Shown: positions 23,901-32,204 of the stretch, piece by piece | Layout: the number at the start of each line of letters is the position of its first letter | Position numbering within the stretch: the stretch's first letter is position 1 | Assembly: GCA_029262795.1 (NCBI GenBank) | Contig: JAJCYT010000028.1 | Span: 186,001 to 250,000 of the forward strand | Length of the DNA stretch: 64,000 nt | Direction of reading: 5' to 3' | Origin: Candidatus Fraserbacteria bacterium | GTDB taxonomy: Bacteria > Bipolaricaulota > Bipolaricaulia > RBG-16-55-9 > JAJCYT01 | The notes under the pieces: generated by a model | The model's input: the letters and a program-made list of their open reading frames with translations, nothing else | The model's database searches: none | Told to the model about the DNA's origin: nothing | Position numbers and translations under genes: made by a program

Positions 23901-25487
23901 GTGAGCGCGGAAATTGCCGCCATTCGGCACACCATGCCAGGGGTGGCATTAATTTCTCCGCCACCACACCATGACATTTACAGCATCGAGGATTTGGCCC
24001 AGTTGATTTACGACTTAAAACAGGTCAACCCGCAAGCTCGTGTGTCGGTCAAACTGGTGGCCGAAACGGGTGTGGGTATTGTGGCTGCCGGTGTGGTCAA
24101 AGGCTATGCTGATGTGGTTCACATTGCGGGCCATAATGGCGGCACGGGATCATCACCGCTTAACTCCATTAAAAATGCAGGCGAACCTTGGGAGCTGGGT
24201 TTGGCTGAAACCCAACAAACATTGCTCTTAAATAATTTACGCGGACGTGTCAAACTTCGAACAGATGGTGGTTTGCAAACCGGACGAGATGTGTTGGTGG
24301 CGATTCTTTTAGGCGCCGATGAAGTCAGTTTCGGCACCGCCTCCTTGGTCGCCATCGGTTGTTTGATGGCAAGGCAGTGTCACGCCAACACGTGTCCGGT
24401 TGGCATAGCCACCCAAGATTTGAAGCTGCGCGAAAAATTTCTGGGCAAACCTGAAGCATTGATGGCCTACATGTGTTTCATTGCTCAAGAGGTTCGTGAA
24501 CGACTTGCAGCACTTGGCTACACATCCATTGAAGCATTGGTAGGACGTGTTGATTTGCTAACTTCTCTTGGTGATTCTGATCAGGCGCCCGTAGCCGTCA
24601 CGCAGTTGCTGACCGATGTTGATCCTGAAAACAAACACGATCGCCGCAACACACAATCACGCAACGAATTGCCTCGCGAACGTACATTGGGCCATCAATT
24701 GTATCGCGATGCCTGTGACATTATTGTCAAAGGCGGTATGGCACGATTGAAATACAACATCCAAAATACGGATCGCAGTGTGGGTGTACAGTTGGCTGGC
24801 GCGGCTGCATTGTGCGACGGCGAGCATGGGTTGCCTGATGACAGTGTGGTGTGTCAGTTTACGGGCCAGGCTGGTGGCAGTTTTGGTGCGTTCATGCCCA
24901 ATGGTATTCGCCTCAATCTATCTGGAGTTGCCAATGACTATGTGGGCAAAGGTTTGTGTGGTGGTGAAATTGCCATTGCACCCGATCCACGAAGTCCATA
25001 CAAGAACCAAACGCATGAACATACGATCATTGGCAACACGGTCCTTTATGGTGCGACCAGTGGGAAATTGTTTGCGGCTGGTCGAGCAGGCGAACGTTTT
25101 GGGGTACGCAACAGTGGTGTGACTGCCGTGGTTGAAGGCGTTGGTGCGCATGGCTGTGAATACATGACGGGTGGTACGGTGGCTATTTTGGGCAGCGTGG
25201 GCGATAACTTTGGTGCGGGCATGACGGGTGGAAAAGTCTATGTGTTTGATGAAGCCAACGAATTGCCATCACTTTACAATGCAGAGTTGATTGACATCCA
25301 TCGCCCCAAAGACGATGAGCTTGAATTAAAGACACTCATTGAAGAACATTTAGAAGCCACTCAAAGTGCACGCGCTCAATGGTTGTTAGACAATTGGAGC
25401 AACGCGTTGCCTAAATTTTGGGTGGTGGGTCCGTTGGAAGAAGCTGCCAAAATCGAAGCGAGCAACGAGGGTGCTCAGGGTAAATAA
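20943..25487 (+). CDS. gltB: Glutamate synthase, large (alpha/ferredoxin-type) subunit
   Basis: 1514 residues. The enzyme transfers the amide of glutamine to 2-oxoglutarate, giving two glutamates. The N-terminal Ntn glutaminase domain should be unmasked by removal of a short propeptide, leaving Cys18 (in 'DNCGIGFV') as nucleophile. The central domain and FMN-binding synthase barrel follow, with the 3Fe-4S cysteines in 'GCLMARQCHANTCPVG'. The GXGXG-type beta helix is at the C-terminus. The ATG at 20943 is chosen over 20892 because AAAGGAGG precedes it and the propeptide length fits. No small subunit gltD adjoins, so the electron donor could be ferredoxin or a GltD encoded elsewhere. Confidence 0.95.
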   Translation: MLPQAIGLYDPRFEKDNCGIGFVAHLSGNPSHEIIERALQSLCNLEHRGAVGGDGASGDGAGILVQIPQPFFAVEMNQLGQVAKEPLAVGVFFLPQDESLRQGCVEVVEQTFSEYNLLNFAWREVPVQLDLLGEKAKETCPVIHHLILEKPENLDQQAFEKQLYLVRKRIEATAIQRDLIKPEDPFYITSLSSKMMVYKGLMLAKDVGQFYTDLQQSEFKSAIAVFHQRYSTNTFPTWTRAQPFRMLCHNGEINTIAGNANWTMAREGTLDQSQWGKDSQWLKPLIDFSGSDSSMLDNAAELLVHSGRDLPHVLMMLVPEAWEGNSNLDPDRKAFYRYHASLSEPWDGPAGLTFSDGAIVGTTLDRNGLRPCRYSVTSDGWVASASEEGAIVFDEAKVEKRGKLGPGQMILANVEKGVLWEDNQVKAHYAKRKPYAMWLDKHQQIVPQTEVQQTTTVPDNLTQWQRVFGYGSEDISITLRPMGNTGHEPVGSMGDDTPPAALSAKVRPLYHFFKQRFAQVTNPAIDSLRESRVMALGIRMGRRPTYLQETEEQANFLELESPILHQNQFLQIQATAKKSNKKVITLPATFSAKSPNQSPSGLEKALKSLASDAERAAINGAEILILSDRLQDKDQAPIPALLALGTVHQHLIKTGWRMQVSLIVECGDAREVHHMACLIGSGAEAVFPYLVLETVYALAVDGKIKVDPPKAVANTVKALEKGLLKTMAKMGIATVAGYHGAQIFQTLGLSNEVVELCFKGTPARLGNVDLEHIAQGALKLHQAAYNEEAGLGNEGQYRFKPNGERHAFTPISVRTLHQAVEVGASAFEKTASVDEAMYRPEFREAYKTYRTFAEPLNNCGEQGEPLAIRDLLTFKPDREAVDINEVESVMSILKRFSTGAMSHGSLSDEAHRALGIAMNRLGAKSNSGEGGEHPDRFDNLQNSRIKQVASGRFGVTVTYLSSADELQIKISQGAKPGEGGQLPGHKVSAEIAAIRHTMPGVALISPPPHHDIYSIEDLAQLIYDLKQVNPQARVSVKLVAETGVGIVAAGVVKGYADVVHIAGHNGGTGSSPLNSIKNAGEPWELGLAETQQTLLLNNLRGRVKLRTDGGLQTGRDVLVAILLGADEVSFGTASLVAIGCLMARQCHANTCPVGIATQDLKLREKFLGKPEALMAYMCFIAQEVRERLAALGYTSIEALVGRVDLLTSLGDSDQAPVAVTQLLTDVDPENKHDRRNTQSRNELPRERTLGHQLYRDACDIIVKGGMARLKYNIQNTDRSVGVQLAGAAALCDGEHGLPDDSVVCQFTGQAGGSFGAFMPNGIRLNLSGVANDYVGKGLCGGEIAIAPDPRSPYKNQTHEHTIIGNTVLYGATSGKLFAAGRAGERFGVRNSGVTAVVEGVGAHGCEYMTGGTVAILGSVGDNFGAGMTGGKVYVFDEANELPSLYNAELIDIHRPKDDELELKTLIEEHLEATQSARAQWLLDNWSNALPKFWVVGPLEEAAKIEASNEGAQGK

Positions 25488-25525
25488 AATAGCATCAGCT
25501 ATTTTCTAATCAATGGAAGAAAATT

Positions 25526-25561
25526 CTGGCAGGCTGCTTATCTAAATTAACAGTCTGCCAG
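25526..25561 (+). terminator. Hairpin downstream of gltB
   Basis: CTGGCAG-G-CTG (25526-25536) pairs with CAG-T-CTGCCAG (25551-25561), one internal mismatch, about 40 bp after the gltB stop. There is only a weak T-rich tail, so it may be a terminator or a 3' end-stabilising hairpin. Confidence 0.55.
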
Positions 25562-25680
25562 TTGCTATTTAATATGCATGGAATGTTGGTTGGCCGTTGC
25601 TGAATATCAAGCAATTTATTTGCAATATGAACTGAGCTGGATTATGATTCGATAATCAAATTGATGAAGGGGTGATTGTT

Positions 25681-25758
25681 ATGTTACAACAGAATTTTTG
25701 TAAAGATTTCATCAGAGGTTTTTCTGCACACCATCATCCCGTCCATCATCTTCATTGA
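25681..25758 (+). CDS. hisL: Histidine operon leader peptide
   Basis: A 25-residue ORF ending in the residues AHHHPVHHLH: six His codons in the last nine, followed by TGA. AAGGGGTG lies six bases before the ATG. It begins 149 bp upstream of hisG. A His-codon run in a short translated ORF ahead of his genes is the hallmark of ribosome-mediated attenuation: scarcity of charged tRNA-His would stall the ribosome here. It is shorter than typical gene-calling limits but strongly supported by its composition, ribosome binding site and position. Confidence 0.88.
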   Translation: MLQQNFCKDFIRGFSAHHHPVHHLH

Positions 25759-25823
25759 GCCTTATCTTTTCAGGCTGATCATTCATTTAAGTTTTCTTAG
25801 TTGCCCAATTTTTTTAAAAGAGG
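25757..25823 (+). promoter_or_regulatory. Candidate his attenuator region
   Basis: Directly after the leader stop, AGCCT/AGGCT can form a small hairpin. Alternatively CCT-tat-CTTTT in the same place can pair with AAAAG-AGG, which is the hisG Shine-Dalgarno sequence at 25816-25823. A run of seven T lies at about 25810-25816. The two pairings are mutually exclusive. A ribosome stalled on the His codons would cover the CCTTATCTTTT strand and free the hisG ribosome binding site, suggesting translational control, though a termination mechanism is not excluded. Confidence 0.5.
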
Positions 25824-25829
25824 TTATTG

Positions 25830-26690
25830 ATGAGTACCCGTTTGAAACTGGCTGTGCCTAACAAGGGCCGCCTGAGTGAACGTGCTTTAGAGTTGCTGTC
25901 TCTTGCCGGATTTCATGTGCCGCGCCATGCCCGCCGTTTGATGGCTGATGTCAATGATCAGTGGCGACTGCTGTTTGTTCGCACTGATGATATTCCCGAA
26001 TACGTTGCCAATGGCACGGCGGATGTGGGGATTACTGGTTTTGATATCGTCCGTGAATCCGGCCTGGATGTTGAGCGGGTTTTGGATCTTGGTTTTGGCA
26101 AATGCCGCTTGGTCGTGGCAACATTGCAAGCACACGAAATTAAAAACGTAAAACAGCTTCAGGGAAAACGGATTGCCACAGTGTTTCCGAATTTGACCAA
26201 AAACTTCTTTACTGAAAACGATGTCGAAGTGGATATCGTTCCCTTGTCTGGCGCTACAGAAATTGCACCAAGTATTGGGGTTGCTGATGCCATTATTGAT
26301 TTGGTCGAAACAGGATCGACCTTACGGCAAAATGGTTTGGAAATACTGGAAACCTTTCTCTATTCAGAAGCAGTGTTGATTGCCAATGCAAATAGCATTG
26401 CCGAGAAAAGGGATGCCTTAATTGAATTGGAAACAGCCATCAAAAGTGTATTGGATGCGAAAGCCAAGCGGTATTTCATGATCAATGCACCAGAAGATGA
26501 ATTGGAACAAATCACCGCTTTGCTGCCTGGCGTCACTGCTCCTACCGTGATGCCATTGATGGGACGCGAGGGCTGGGTGGCTGTTCATGCAGTGATTCAC
26601 GAAGGCGATGTGAACCGCATCATTCCCGAATTGCGAAAATGTCGTGCGGAAGGATTACTCATTCTGCCCATTGAAAGGATGATGCCTTGA
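25830..26690 (+). CDS. hisG: ATP phosphoribosyltransferase, long form
   Basis: 286 residues. It catalyses the first step of histidine synthesis, condensing ATP and PRPP. Length and a C-terminal ACT-like domain (about 212-284, 'EDELEQITALLPGVTAPTV' through 'EGLLILPIERM') identify the self-contained, histidine-inhibited long form that needs no HisZ. 'LAVPNKGRLSER' near the start and 'DLVETGSTLRQNGLEILE' (PRPP-binding) are conserved. The ATG at 25830 follows AAGAGG. Its stop overlaps the hisD start by one base. Expression is probably governed by the leader peptide at 25681. Confidence 0.96.
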   Translation: MSTRLKLAVPNKGRLSERALELLSLAGFHVPRHARRLMADVNDQWRLLFVRTDDIPEYVANGTADVGITGFDIVRESGLDVERVLDLGFGKCRLVVATLQAHEIKNVKQLQGKRIATVFPNLTKNFFTENDVEVDIVPLSGATEIAPSIGVADAIIDLVETGSTLRQNGLEILETFLYSEAVLIANANSIAEKRDALIELETAIKSVLDAKAKRYFMINAPEDELEQITALLPGVTAPTVMPLMGREGWVAVHAVIHEGDVNRIIPELRKCRAEGLLILPIERMMP

Positions 26691-27958
26691 TGGATATTTG
26701 GAAGCTTGAGTCTTTAAGCATTTCAGACAAGGATCAACTGCTCAATCGTCCCAGTTTTTTGGATGAGAACATTAAATCTGCAGTTGTCAAAGTAATTGAA
26801 GAAGTGCGTTTTCATGGTGATTCGGCCTTAAAAGAATTTACACGCTTGTTTGATTTGGTTCGGCTTGAAACATTGCAAGTGACAAATCACTCATTTAATC
26901 CTGCATTTGATCGAATGGATGACGAATTTCAAGCAGCTTTAATTCAAGCCAAGAATCAACTTGAAAAATTTCATCAACCTCAGCGCCAAGAAGGATACAA
27001 GCTGCAAACTGGCCCTGGCATCGAATTGGGACAGATGGTTAAGCCATTTGAGCGTGTGGGCATTTATGCGCCAAAAAATTTGGTGTCTTCATTGATGATG
27101 GCCGCAGTGCCGGCTCAATTAGCAGGGGTAAAGGAACTGGTGGTTTGCACTCCGCCAAATGAAGAGGCTCAGGTGCCTGAGCCTTTGCTGGCGGCGGCCG
27201 GATTGCTAGGCATCCATGAAATGTATGCCGTTGGCGGCGCACAAGCTGTGGCGGCGATGGCCTATGGGACAGAATCCATTAAAAAGGTGGATAAGATTGT
27301 TGGCCCTGGGAATGCTTATGTGAGTGCTGCCAAAGCTTTGGTTCGTGATGAAGTTGGCATCGACATGCTGGCAGGGCCTAGCGAAGTTCTGTTGCTTGTC
27401 GAGTCGGTGAAAGGATTTTCTGTCGAGCAATTGAGCCAGTGGGTTATGCTGGAACTTCAGGCACAATTGGAGCATGGTCCAGGGACATCCGCCATGCTCA
27501 TGACCAATCTGCCCGAATTGGCTGAAAGGGTTGCAGAGCAATTTCAACCACAAGATTTGGACAAACGAAACGTGGCGATTATGACCTATCAAAGCAGTCA
27601 ATCTGCATTGGGTTTTGTGAATGAATATGCACCGGAACATCTTTGCCTTTGGGGAGAAAGTGCTGAAGCACAACTGTCAAATATCCAAAGTGCGGGATCA
27701 GTTTTCCTTGGCCCCTGGTCGCCGGTGGCAATGGGAGACTACACATCTGGCACCAACCACATTTTGCCCACAGCCCGACAGGCACGCATCAGTCACGGCC
27801 TCAGCGTGAAGGATTTTGTTAAAACGATTTCCTATCAACGCTTCAGTAAAGAAGGGCTGGCGTCATTGGCTGATACCGCCATTACGCTGGCTGAGTTTGA
27901 AGGGTTGGACAAGCATGCCGATTCGGTTCGCGATCGCCTCTCAAGAGGTGAGTTATGA
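26690..27958 (+). CDS. hisD: Histidinol dehydrogenase
   Basis: 422 residues. It performs the last two oxidations, histidinol to histidine, with NAD and zinc. Zinc ligands are recognisable in 'LQAQLEHGPGTSAM' (Gln, His) and 'MGDYTSGTNHILPT' (Asp), with a final His near the C-terminus. 'VGPGNAYVSAAKALV' and 'DMLAGPSEVLLL' are family signatures. It starts at the ATG overlapping the hisG stop and ends with a 4-nt overlap with hisC. Confidence 0.96.
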   Translation: MDIWKLESLSISDKDQLLNRPSFLDENIKSAVVKVIEEVRFHGDSALKEFTRLFDLVRLETLQVTNHSFNPAFDRMDDEFQAALIQAKNQLEKFHQPQRQEGYKLQTGPGIELGQMVKPFERVGIYAPKNLVSSLMMAAVPAQLAGVKELVVCTPPNEEAQVPEPLLAAAGLLGIHEMYAVGGAQAVAAMAYGTESIKKVDKIVGPGNAYVSAAKALVRDEVGIDMLAGPSEVLLLVESVKGFSVEQLSQWVMLELQAQLEHGPGTSAMLMTNLPELAERVAEQFQPQDLDKRNVAIMTYQSSQSALGFVNEYAPEHLCLWGESAEAQLSNIQSAGSVFLGPWSPVAMGDYTSGTNHILPTARQARISHGLSVKDFVKTISYQRFSKEGLASLADTAITLAEFEGLDKHADSVRDRLSRGEL

Positions 27959-28983
27959 GACAAACTTTAATCGACATCAAACCTTATAAAACGCCAAAGG
28001 TTGAGGGACTTGGCCTGCAAAGCAACACCAATCGCATGGGGGCAAACCCAGTAAAAGGTCGAATGGCTGAGTTATTGGCTGATATCAATTTAAACAACTA
28101 TCCTGATAACGAAGCCAAATCTTTGCGTCAGGCGATGGGGAATTTGTATGGACTTGATCCAGAATCTTTTCTCGTCACCAATGGATCGAATGAAGCATTT
28201 GACCTCATTTTAAAAACGTTTCTCAATCCAGGAGAAACGGTGGTGTTTCCCAGCCCAAGCTATTCGATGTATCCATATTATGCCCGCGCCAATGCAGTGA
28301 ATTTTATTGAGGTGCCGTTGGATGGAAATTTCCAATTGGATGCAGACGCTTTCTTAGACAACGATGCCGAACTGCTCATCATCTGTTCCCCAAACAATCC
28401 AACAGGAAATACGATGAAGCCAGAAATTTTTGAAAAAGTACTTGCCAGCGGTCGCTTGCTTGTGATTGACGAAGCCTATGCCGAATTTACCAACGACGAT
28501 TGGATCAGGCGTATCAACGAATTTTCAAATTTGATTGTGACGCGAACGCTATCAAAAGCATACGGCTTGGCAGGTTTGCGACTTGGCTATCTGGCAACGC
28601 ACCCTGATCGGGTGGATTTGATTTGGCGTGCGAGATTGCCTTACAACGTCAATGCGCTCAGTCAGGCAGTCGCCACGGCAGCCATGAACGAGCAAGATTT
28701 TGTGAATGAATATGTAAGCATGATTTTGGAACAACGCCCCTTATGGACTGAAGTGTTGACTCAAAAAGGTTTTTCAGTCTATCCATCCAATTCGAACTTT
28801 ATCTTAATGGAAGTGCCAACAGGTATAAATCGGGATACATTGGTTGAGCATTTAATCAGTGCTGGCGTGATCATCCGCTCCAGTGGCATACATCCGAGGT
28901 TGAAAAATTGTGTTCGCATCACCATCGGCACACCTCAGGATGGCGATATTTTATTCAAAGCGTTGGATGAGGTGCTGGCATGA
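27955..28983 (+). CDS. hisC: Histidinol-phosphate aminotransferase
   Basis: 342 residues, fold-type I PLP aminotransferase converting imidazole acetol phosphate to histidinol phosphate with glutamate as donor. 'SPNNPTGN' and the PLP-lysine motif 'TRTLSKAYGLAGLRLGY' are present. 'NPVKGRMAELLADINLNNYPD' (positions about 28045-28105) is typical of short HisC proteins. It overlaps hisD and hisH by 4 nt each (ATGA). Confidence 0.94.
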   Translation: MRQTLIDIKPYKTPKVEGLGLQSNTNRMGANPVKGRMAELLADINLNNYPDNEAKSLRQAMGNLYGLDPESFLVTNGSNEAFDLILKTFLNPGETVVFPSPSYSMYPYYARANAVNFIEVPLDGNFQLDADAFLDNDAELLIICSPNNPTGNTMKPEIFEKVLASGRLLVIDEAYAEFTNDDWIRRINEFSNLIVTRTLSKAYGLAGLRLGYLATHPDRVDLIWRARLPYNVNALSQAVATAAMNEQDFVNEYVSMILEQRPLWTEVLTQKGFSVYPSNSNFILMEVPTGINRDTLVEHLISAGVIIRSSGIHPRLKNCVRITIGTPQDGDILFKALDEVLA

Positions 28984-29579
28984 AAGTGACCATTGCGGAT
29001 TTAGATGTCGGCAATTTACACAGCCTTAGTAAAGCCCTTGAAAAACTAGGTGCTAAAGTAGAGATTACTCAAGAGGTGGATCGCTGGTTGGATTCCGAAG
29101 TTCTGGTTCTCCCCGGTGATGGCGCATTTGCGGCCACACTCCTCAAAGTGAAATCTCACGAACAGGTTTTGGCTGAACGTGTGAAAGAGCGACCCACACT
29201 TGGCATCTGTATTGGGATGCAGATTCTTTTTGAAACCAGTGATGAAAACTCTGATGTTCAGGGACTTTCTGTCCTGCCTGGTAACATTGAAAAGCTTCCT
29301 GCACCACGGTTACCGCACATGGGTTGGAATACGTTGGAACATAACGGTAACGATTTGTTCGTCAGCATTCCTCAAGGGGCATATTTTTATTTTGTCCACA
29401 GCTACGGCATCATCGACACTGAAGCTGCGAGTGCCTGGACAGATTATGAAGGCCGATTTGTATCAGCCGTTCAAGTGGGTCCGACCAGCCACGCGGTACA
29501 ATTTCACCCTGAAAAAAGTGATCGCTGGGGTTTGGAACTGTTGGACAATTTTCTGGCACTTGCGGAGGATGAACTATGA
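28980..29579 (+). CDS. hisH: Imidazole glycerol phosphate synthase, glutaminase subunit
   Basis: 199 residues, class I glutamine amidotransferase. It supplies ammonia to HisF. The nucleophile Cys lies in 'LGICIGMQILF', and the His/Glu pair in 'AVQFHPEKS'. The oxyanion-strand motif is 'PGDGAF' rather than the usual 'PGVGAF'. It overlaps hisC and hisA by 4 nt. HisF is two cistrons downstream, within the same operon. Confidence 0.94.
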   Translation: MKVTIADLDVGNLHSLSKALEKLGAKVEITQEVDRWLDSEVLVLPGDGAFAATLLKVKSHEQVLAERVKERPTLGICIGMQILFETSDENSDVQGLSVLPGNIEKLPAPRLPHMGWNTLEHNGNDLFVSIPQGAYFYFVHSYGIIDTEAASAWTDYEGRFVSAVQVGPTSHAVQFHPEKSDRWGLELLDNFLALAEDEL

Positions 29580-30877
29580 TCTGGGCAGCAGTCGATTTAA
29601 TGGACGGTCAGTGTGTACAACTCAAAGGTGGCGACCCCAGCACAGCCCGCTTTAATCAAGATCCTGTGAAAGCGGCTCATCATTGGATTGAGCAAGGTGC
29701 GGATGGTCTGCATTTGGTTGACCTAGACGCAGCTCTGGGTAAAGGTGACAACATCTCCGTCATCGAAAACATTATCGATTCAGTGGATGTGCCCATTCAG
29801 GTGGGTGGTGGGATTCGTGATCTAAAAGCAATTGAACGTTGGTTGTCTCTTGGCCTTCATCGTTTGATCATCGGAACACGTGCCATTAAAGAGTCTGAAT
29901 GGTTGGAAGAAATGGCGTTAAATTTTCCTCGAAAGATTGTGCTGGCGGTGGATGCGCGTGGCGATGAAATTACGGTGTCTGGTTGGACTGAAGGTTCAGG
30001 AAAGAATCTATTCGAGTTGACTGAGGCTGTCAATCACCTACCTCTTGCAGGATTACTTTACACAAACGTTGGTATCGAAGGCGCGTTGTCTGGCATTGAT
30101 CCCACACCGGTTCTCAAACTCTGCACCAGCACTTCTATTCCAGTATTGGTGTCCGGTGGAATCAAGAATGCTGAAGATGTTCTTGCGGCATATCAATTGG
30201 GCGCAAAAGGTGTGGTGCTAGGAACTGCTCTTTATGCCAAGGAAATTGAATTGCCAAAGCTCAAAGCCTTGATGAACAAAGAATTAGCATCATCTGCTCA
30301 GACAGAAGCTTCTAAAGGGAGTTCTGAAATGACAAGCAGTTGGACTAAAGTGGAACGCAAGACCAAAGAAACACAGATTGAACTTGAAATTAATCTGCAT
30401 GGCTCCGGTCAAGTGGATATTCAAATGGATCATTTTTTCCTCGGTCATATGTTGGAAAGTTTTGCGGTTCATGGTCAGATTAACCTCAAACTTAGAGCGA
30501 GTGGCGATAATGATCATCATCTGATCGAAGATGTGGGCATCAGTTTGGGCCAAGTCATCCGCAAGGCATTGACTGATTTAAAAATTCAGCGCATCGCCCA
30601 CAGCGTGGTGCCGATGGACGAAGCCCTGGTCCTGGTCGCGGTGGACTTGGTGGACCGCCCTTACGCGGAAGTAGATTTGCCAGAATTTATGTACGCTCAC
30701 TTTATGCGTTCAATGGCGCTGGATGGGAAATTCACATTGCATGTTCGACCACTCACAGGAGAAGATGCGCACCATATCGTCGAAGCGGCGTTCAAAGCAT
30801 TTGGTCGTGCCTTGCATCAAGCGGTTCAACCAAGAGACCAAATCTCCAGTACCAAAGGGGAGGTTGATTTGCAATGA
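29576..30877 (+). CDS. hisA/hisB: HisA-HisB fusion: ProFAR isomerase plus imidazoleglycerol-phosphate dehydratase
   Basis: 433 residues in one uninterrupted frame. Residues 1-240 are a HisA TIM barrel, with catalytic-region motifs '[17 protein letters not shown]', 'DLDAALG', 'QVGGGIRDL' and '[11 protein letters not shown]'. After a Ser/Thr-rich linker, residues 252-433 are HisB dehydratase with '[14 protein letters not shown]', '[19 protein letters not shown]' and 'STKGEV'. The first dehydratase motif reads 'FFLGHML' instead of the common 'FFDHML'. An internal ATG at 30329 is preceded by AAAGGGAG, so HisB may also be made separately. HisA-HisB fusion is not a standard arrangement. Confidence 0.92.
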   Translation: MIWAAVDLMDGQCVQLKGGDPSTARFNQDPVKAAHHWIEQGADGLHLVDLDAALGKGDNISVIENIIDSVDVPIQVGGGIRDLKAIERWLSLGLHRLIIGTRAIKESEWLEEMALNFPRKIVLAVDARGDEITVSGWTEGSGKNLFELTEAVNHLPLAGLLYTNVGIEGALSGIDPTPVLKLCTSTSIPVLVSGGIKNAEDVLAAYQLGAKGVVLGTALYAKEIELPKLKALMNKELASSAQTEASKGSSEMTSSWTKVERKTKETQIELEINLHGSGQVDIQMDHFFLGHMLESFAVHGQINLKLRASGDNDHHLIEDVGISLGQVIRKALTDLKIQRIAHSVVPMDEALVLVAVDLVDRPYAEVDLPEFMYAHFMRSMALDGKFTLHVRPLTGEDAHHIVEAAFKAFGRALHQAVQPRDQISSTKGEVDLQ

Positions 30878-31629
30878 CACTGGCCAAGCGAATTATTCCC
30901 TGCCTGGATGTGGATGCTGGCAAAGTGGTGAAGGGCATTCAATTTCAAGATATTCAAGAGGTTGGCGATCCACCCACACTGGCTTCCTATTACGAGCAAC
31001 AAGGTGCAGATGAAGTGGTGTTTCTCGACATCACTGCTTCAGTAGAAAAACGAAAGACCTTTTTGGACACAGTGAGACGAACAGCCGAGCAGCTTTTCAT
31101 TCCACTCACCGTTGGTGGAGGTGTATCTACTGTTGAAGATATGTATACAACTTTAAGAGCCGGCGCAGAAAAAGTGTCATTCAACACTGCGGCTGTGAAC
31201 AATCCGCAATTGATTTCTGAATGTGCAGATCGCTTTGGTAGCCAAGCCGTGGTGGTTGCCATTGATGCCAAACGCACCAACGGAAGCTGGGAAGTCTACA
31301 CCCACGGTGGCCGAACGCCCACGGGCAAAGATGCAGTGGAATGGACCAAACAAGTGGATGACTTAGGCGCAGGCGAGATCCTGCTCACCAGCATGGATGG
31401 CGATGGGACGAAGGATGGTTACGATTTGGAACTGACGCGCACCATCGTCGAAGCCACCAGTATTCCAATCATCGCTTCTGGTGGCGGTGGCAAGCCAGAG
31501 CATTTGTATGAAGCCCTTTCTGAAGGCAAAGCACAAGCAGCATTGGCAGCCTCCATCTTTCATTACGGCGAATACACCGTTGGTGAAGTGAAAGAATTTC
31601 TGCGGGAAAAAGGGGTGGTGGTTCGGTGA
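30874..31629 (+). CDS. hisF: Imidazole glycerol phosphate synthase, cyclase subunit
   Basis: 251 residues, TIM barrel. With HisH it converts PRFAR and ammonia to imidazole glycerol phosphate and AICAR. Catalytic Asp residues occur in '[15 protein letters not shown]' (position 11 region) and '[15 protein letters not shown]'. Phosphate loops are 'VGGGVST' and '[11 protein letters not shown]'. GGGGAGG precedes the ATG. It overlaps both neighbours by 4 nt. The AICAR it releases is the substrate of PurH at the end of this operon. Confidence 0.96.
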   Translation: MTLAKRIIPCLDVDAGKVVKGIQFQDIQEVGDPPTLASYYEQQGADEVVFLDITASVEKRKTFLDTVRRTAEQLFIPLTVGGGVSTVEDMYTTLRAGAEKVSFNTAAVNNPQLISECADRFGSQAVVVAIDAKRTNGSWEVYTHGGRTPTGKDAVEWTKQVDDLGAGEILLTSMDGDGTKDGYDLELTRTIVEATSIPIIASGGGGKPEHLYEALSEGKAQAALAASIFHYGEYTVGEVKEFLREKGVVVR

Positions 31630-32204
31630 TTGACCTGAAAAATATCAAATGGAATGAAGCTGGCTTGATTCCTGTCATTACCCAGGACCTTGATGGGTGT
31701 GTATTGATGTTGGCTTATGCGAATCAAGAGTCTTTGGAAAAAACAGTCGAAACTGAATACATGCACTATTGGAGTCGTTCTCGCCAACAGCTTTGGAAAA
31801 AGGGGGAAACCTCCGGTCATCTTCAAAAAGTATCCTCGCTCCATCTAGACTGTGACAATGACACAATCTTGGCACGAGTGATTCAAACAGGCCCAGCTTG
31901 CCACACAGGCCAAGCCACCTGCTTTGGCGAATTTGAAGGCGATATTTTCCAACAACTTCGTGAGGTATTTCAACAGCGAAAAGACAGTGCAGATGAAAAT
32001 TCCTACGTTAATAAACTATTGAGTGACGAGCGCCGAAACCGTCAAAAAATTGGTGAAGAAGGTGTTGAGGTGGCATTGGCTGATACGGATGAGGAAATGA
32101 TTTATGAATCTGCAGATCTCATTTTCCATCTGTGTGTCTTGTTATTTGCCAAAAATATTCCTTGGTCAAAGATTCTTGAGGAACTCGAACGGAGACGGCA
32201 ATAA
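31626..32204 (+). CDS. hisIE: Phosphoribosyl-AMP cyclohydrolase / phosphoribosyl-ATP pyrophosphatase
   Basis: 192 residues, bifunctional, performing steps two and three of histidine synthesis. The HisI domain (1-105) has '[15 protein letters not shown]', '[18 protein letters not shown]' and the metal-binding '[22 protein letters not shown]' region. The HisE domain (110-192) has the helical '[17 protein letters not shown]' and '[15 protein letters not shown]' typical of the MazG-like fold. The start is GTG overlapping the hisF stop (GTGA). Its stop overlaps the purH ATG by one base. Confidence 0.95.
   Translation: MIDLKNIKWNEAGLIPVITQDLDGCVLMLAYANQESLEKTVETEYMHYWSRSRQQLWKKGETSGHLQKVSSLHLDCDNDTILARVIQTGPACHTGQATCFGEFEGDIFQQLREVFQQRKDSADENSYVNKLLSDERRNRQKIGEEGVEVALADTDEEMIYESADLIFHLCVLLFAKNIPWSKILEELERRRQ

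Noticed and set aside
30290..30330. Frameshift or sequencing artefact joining hisA and hisB
   Set aside because: The frame runs through without a stop and the linker has ordinary composition. A missing stop by base error cannot be excluded, but nothing in the sequence indicates it.
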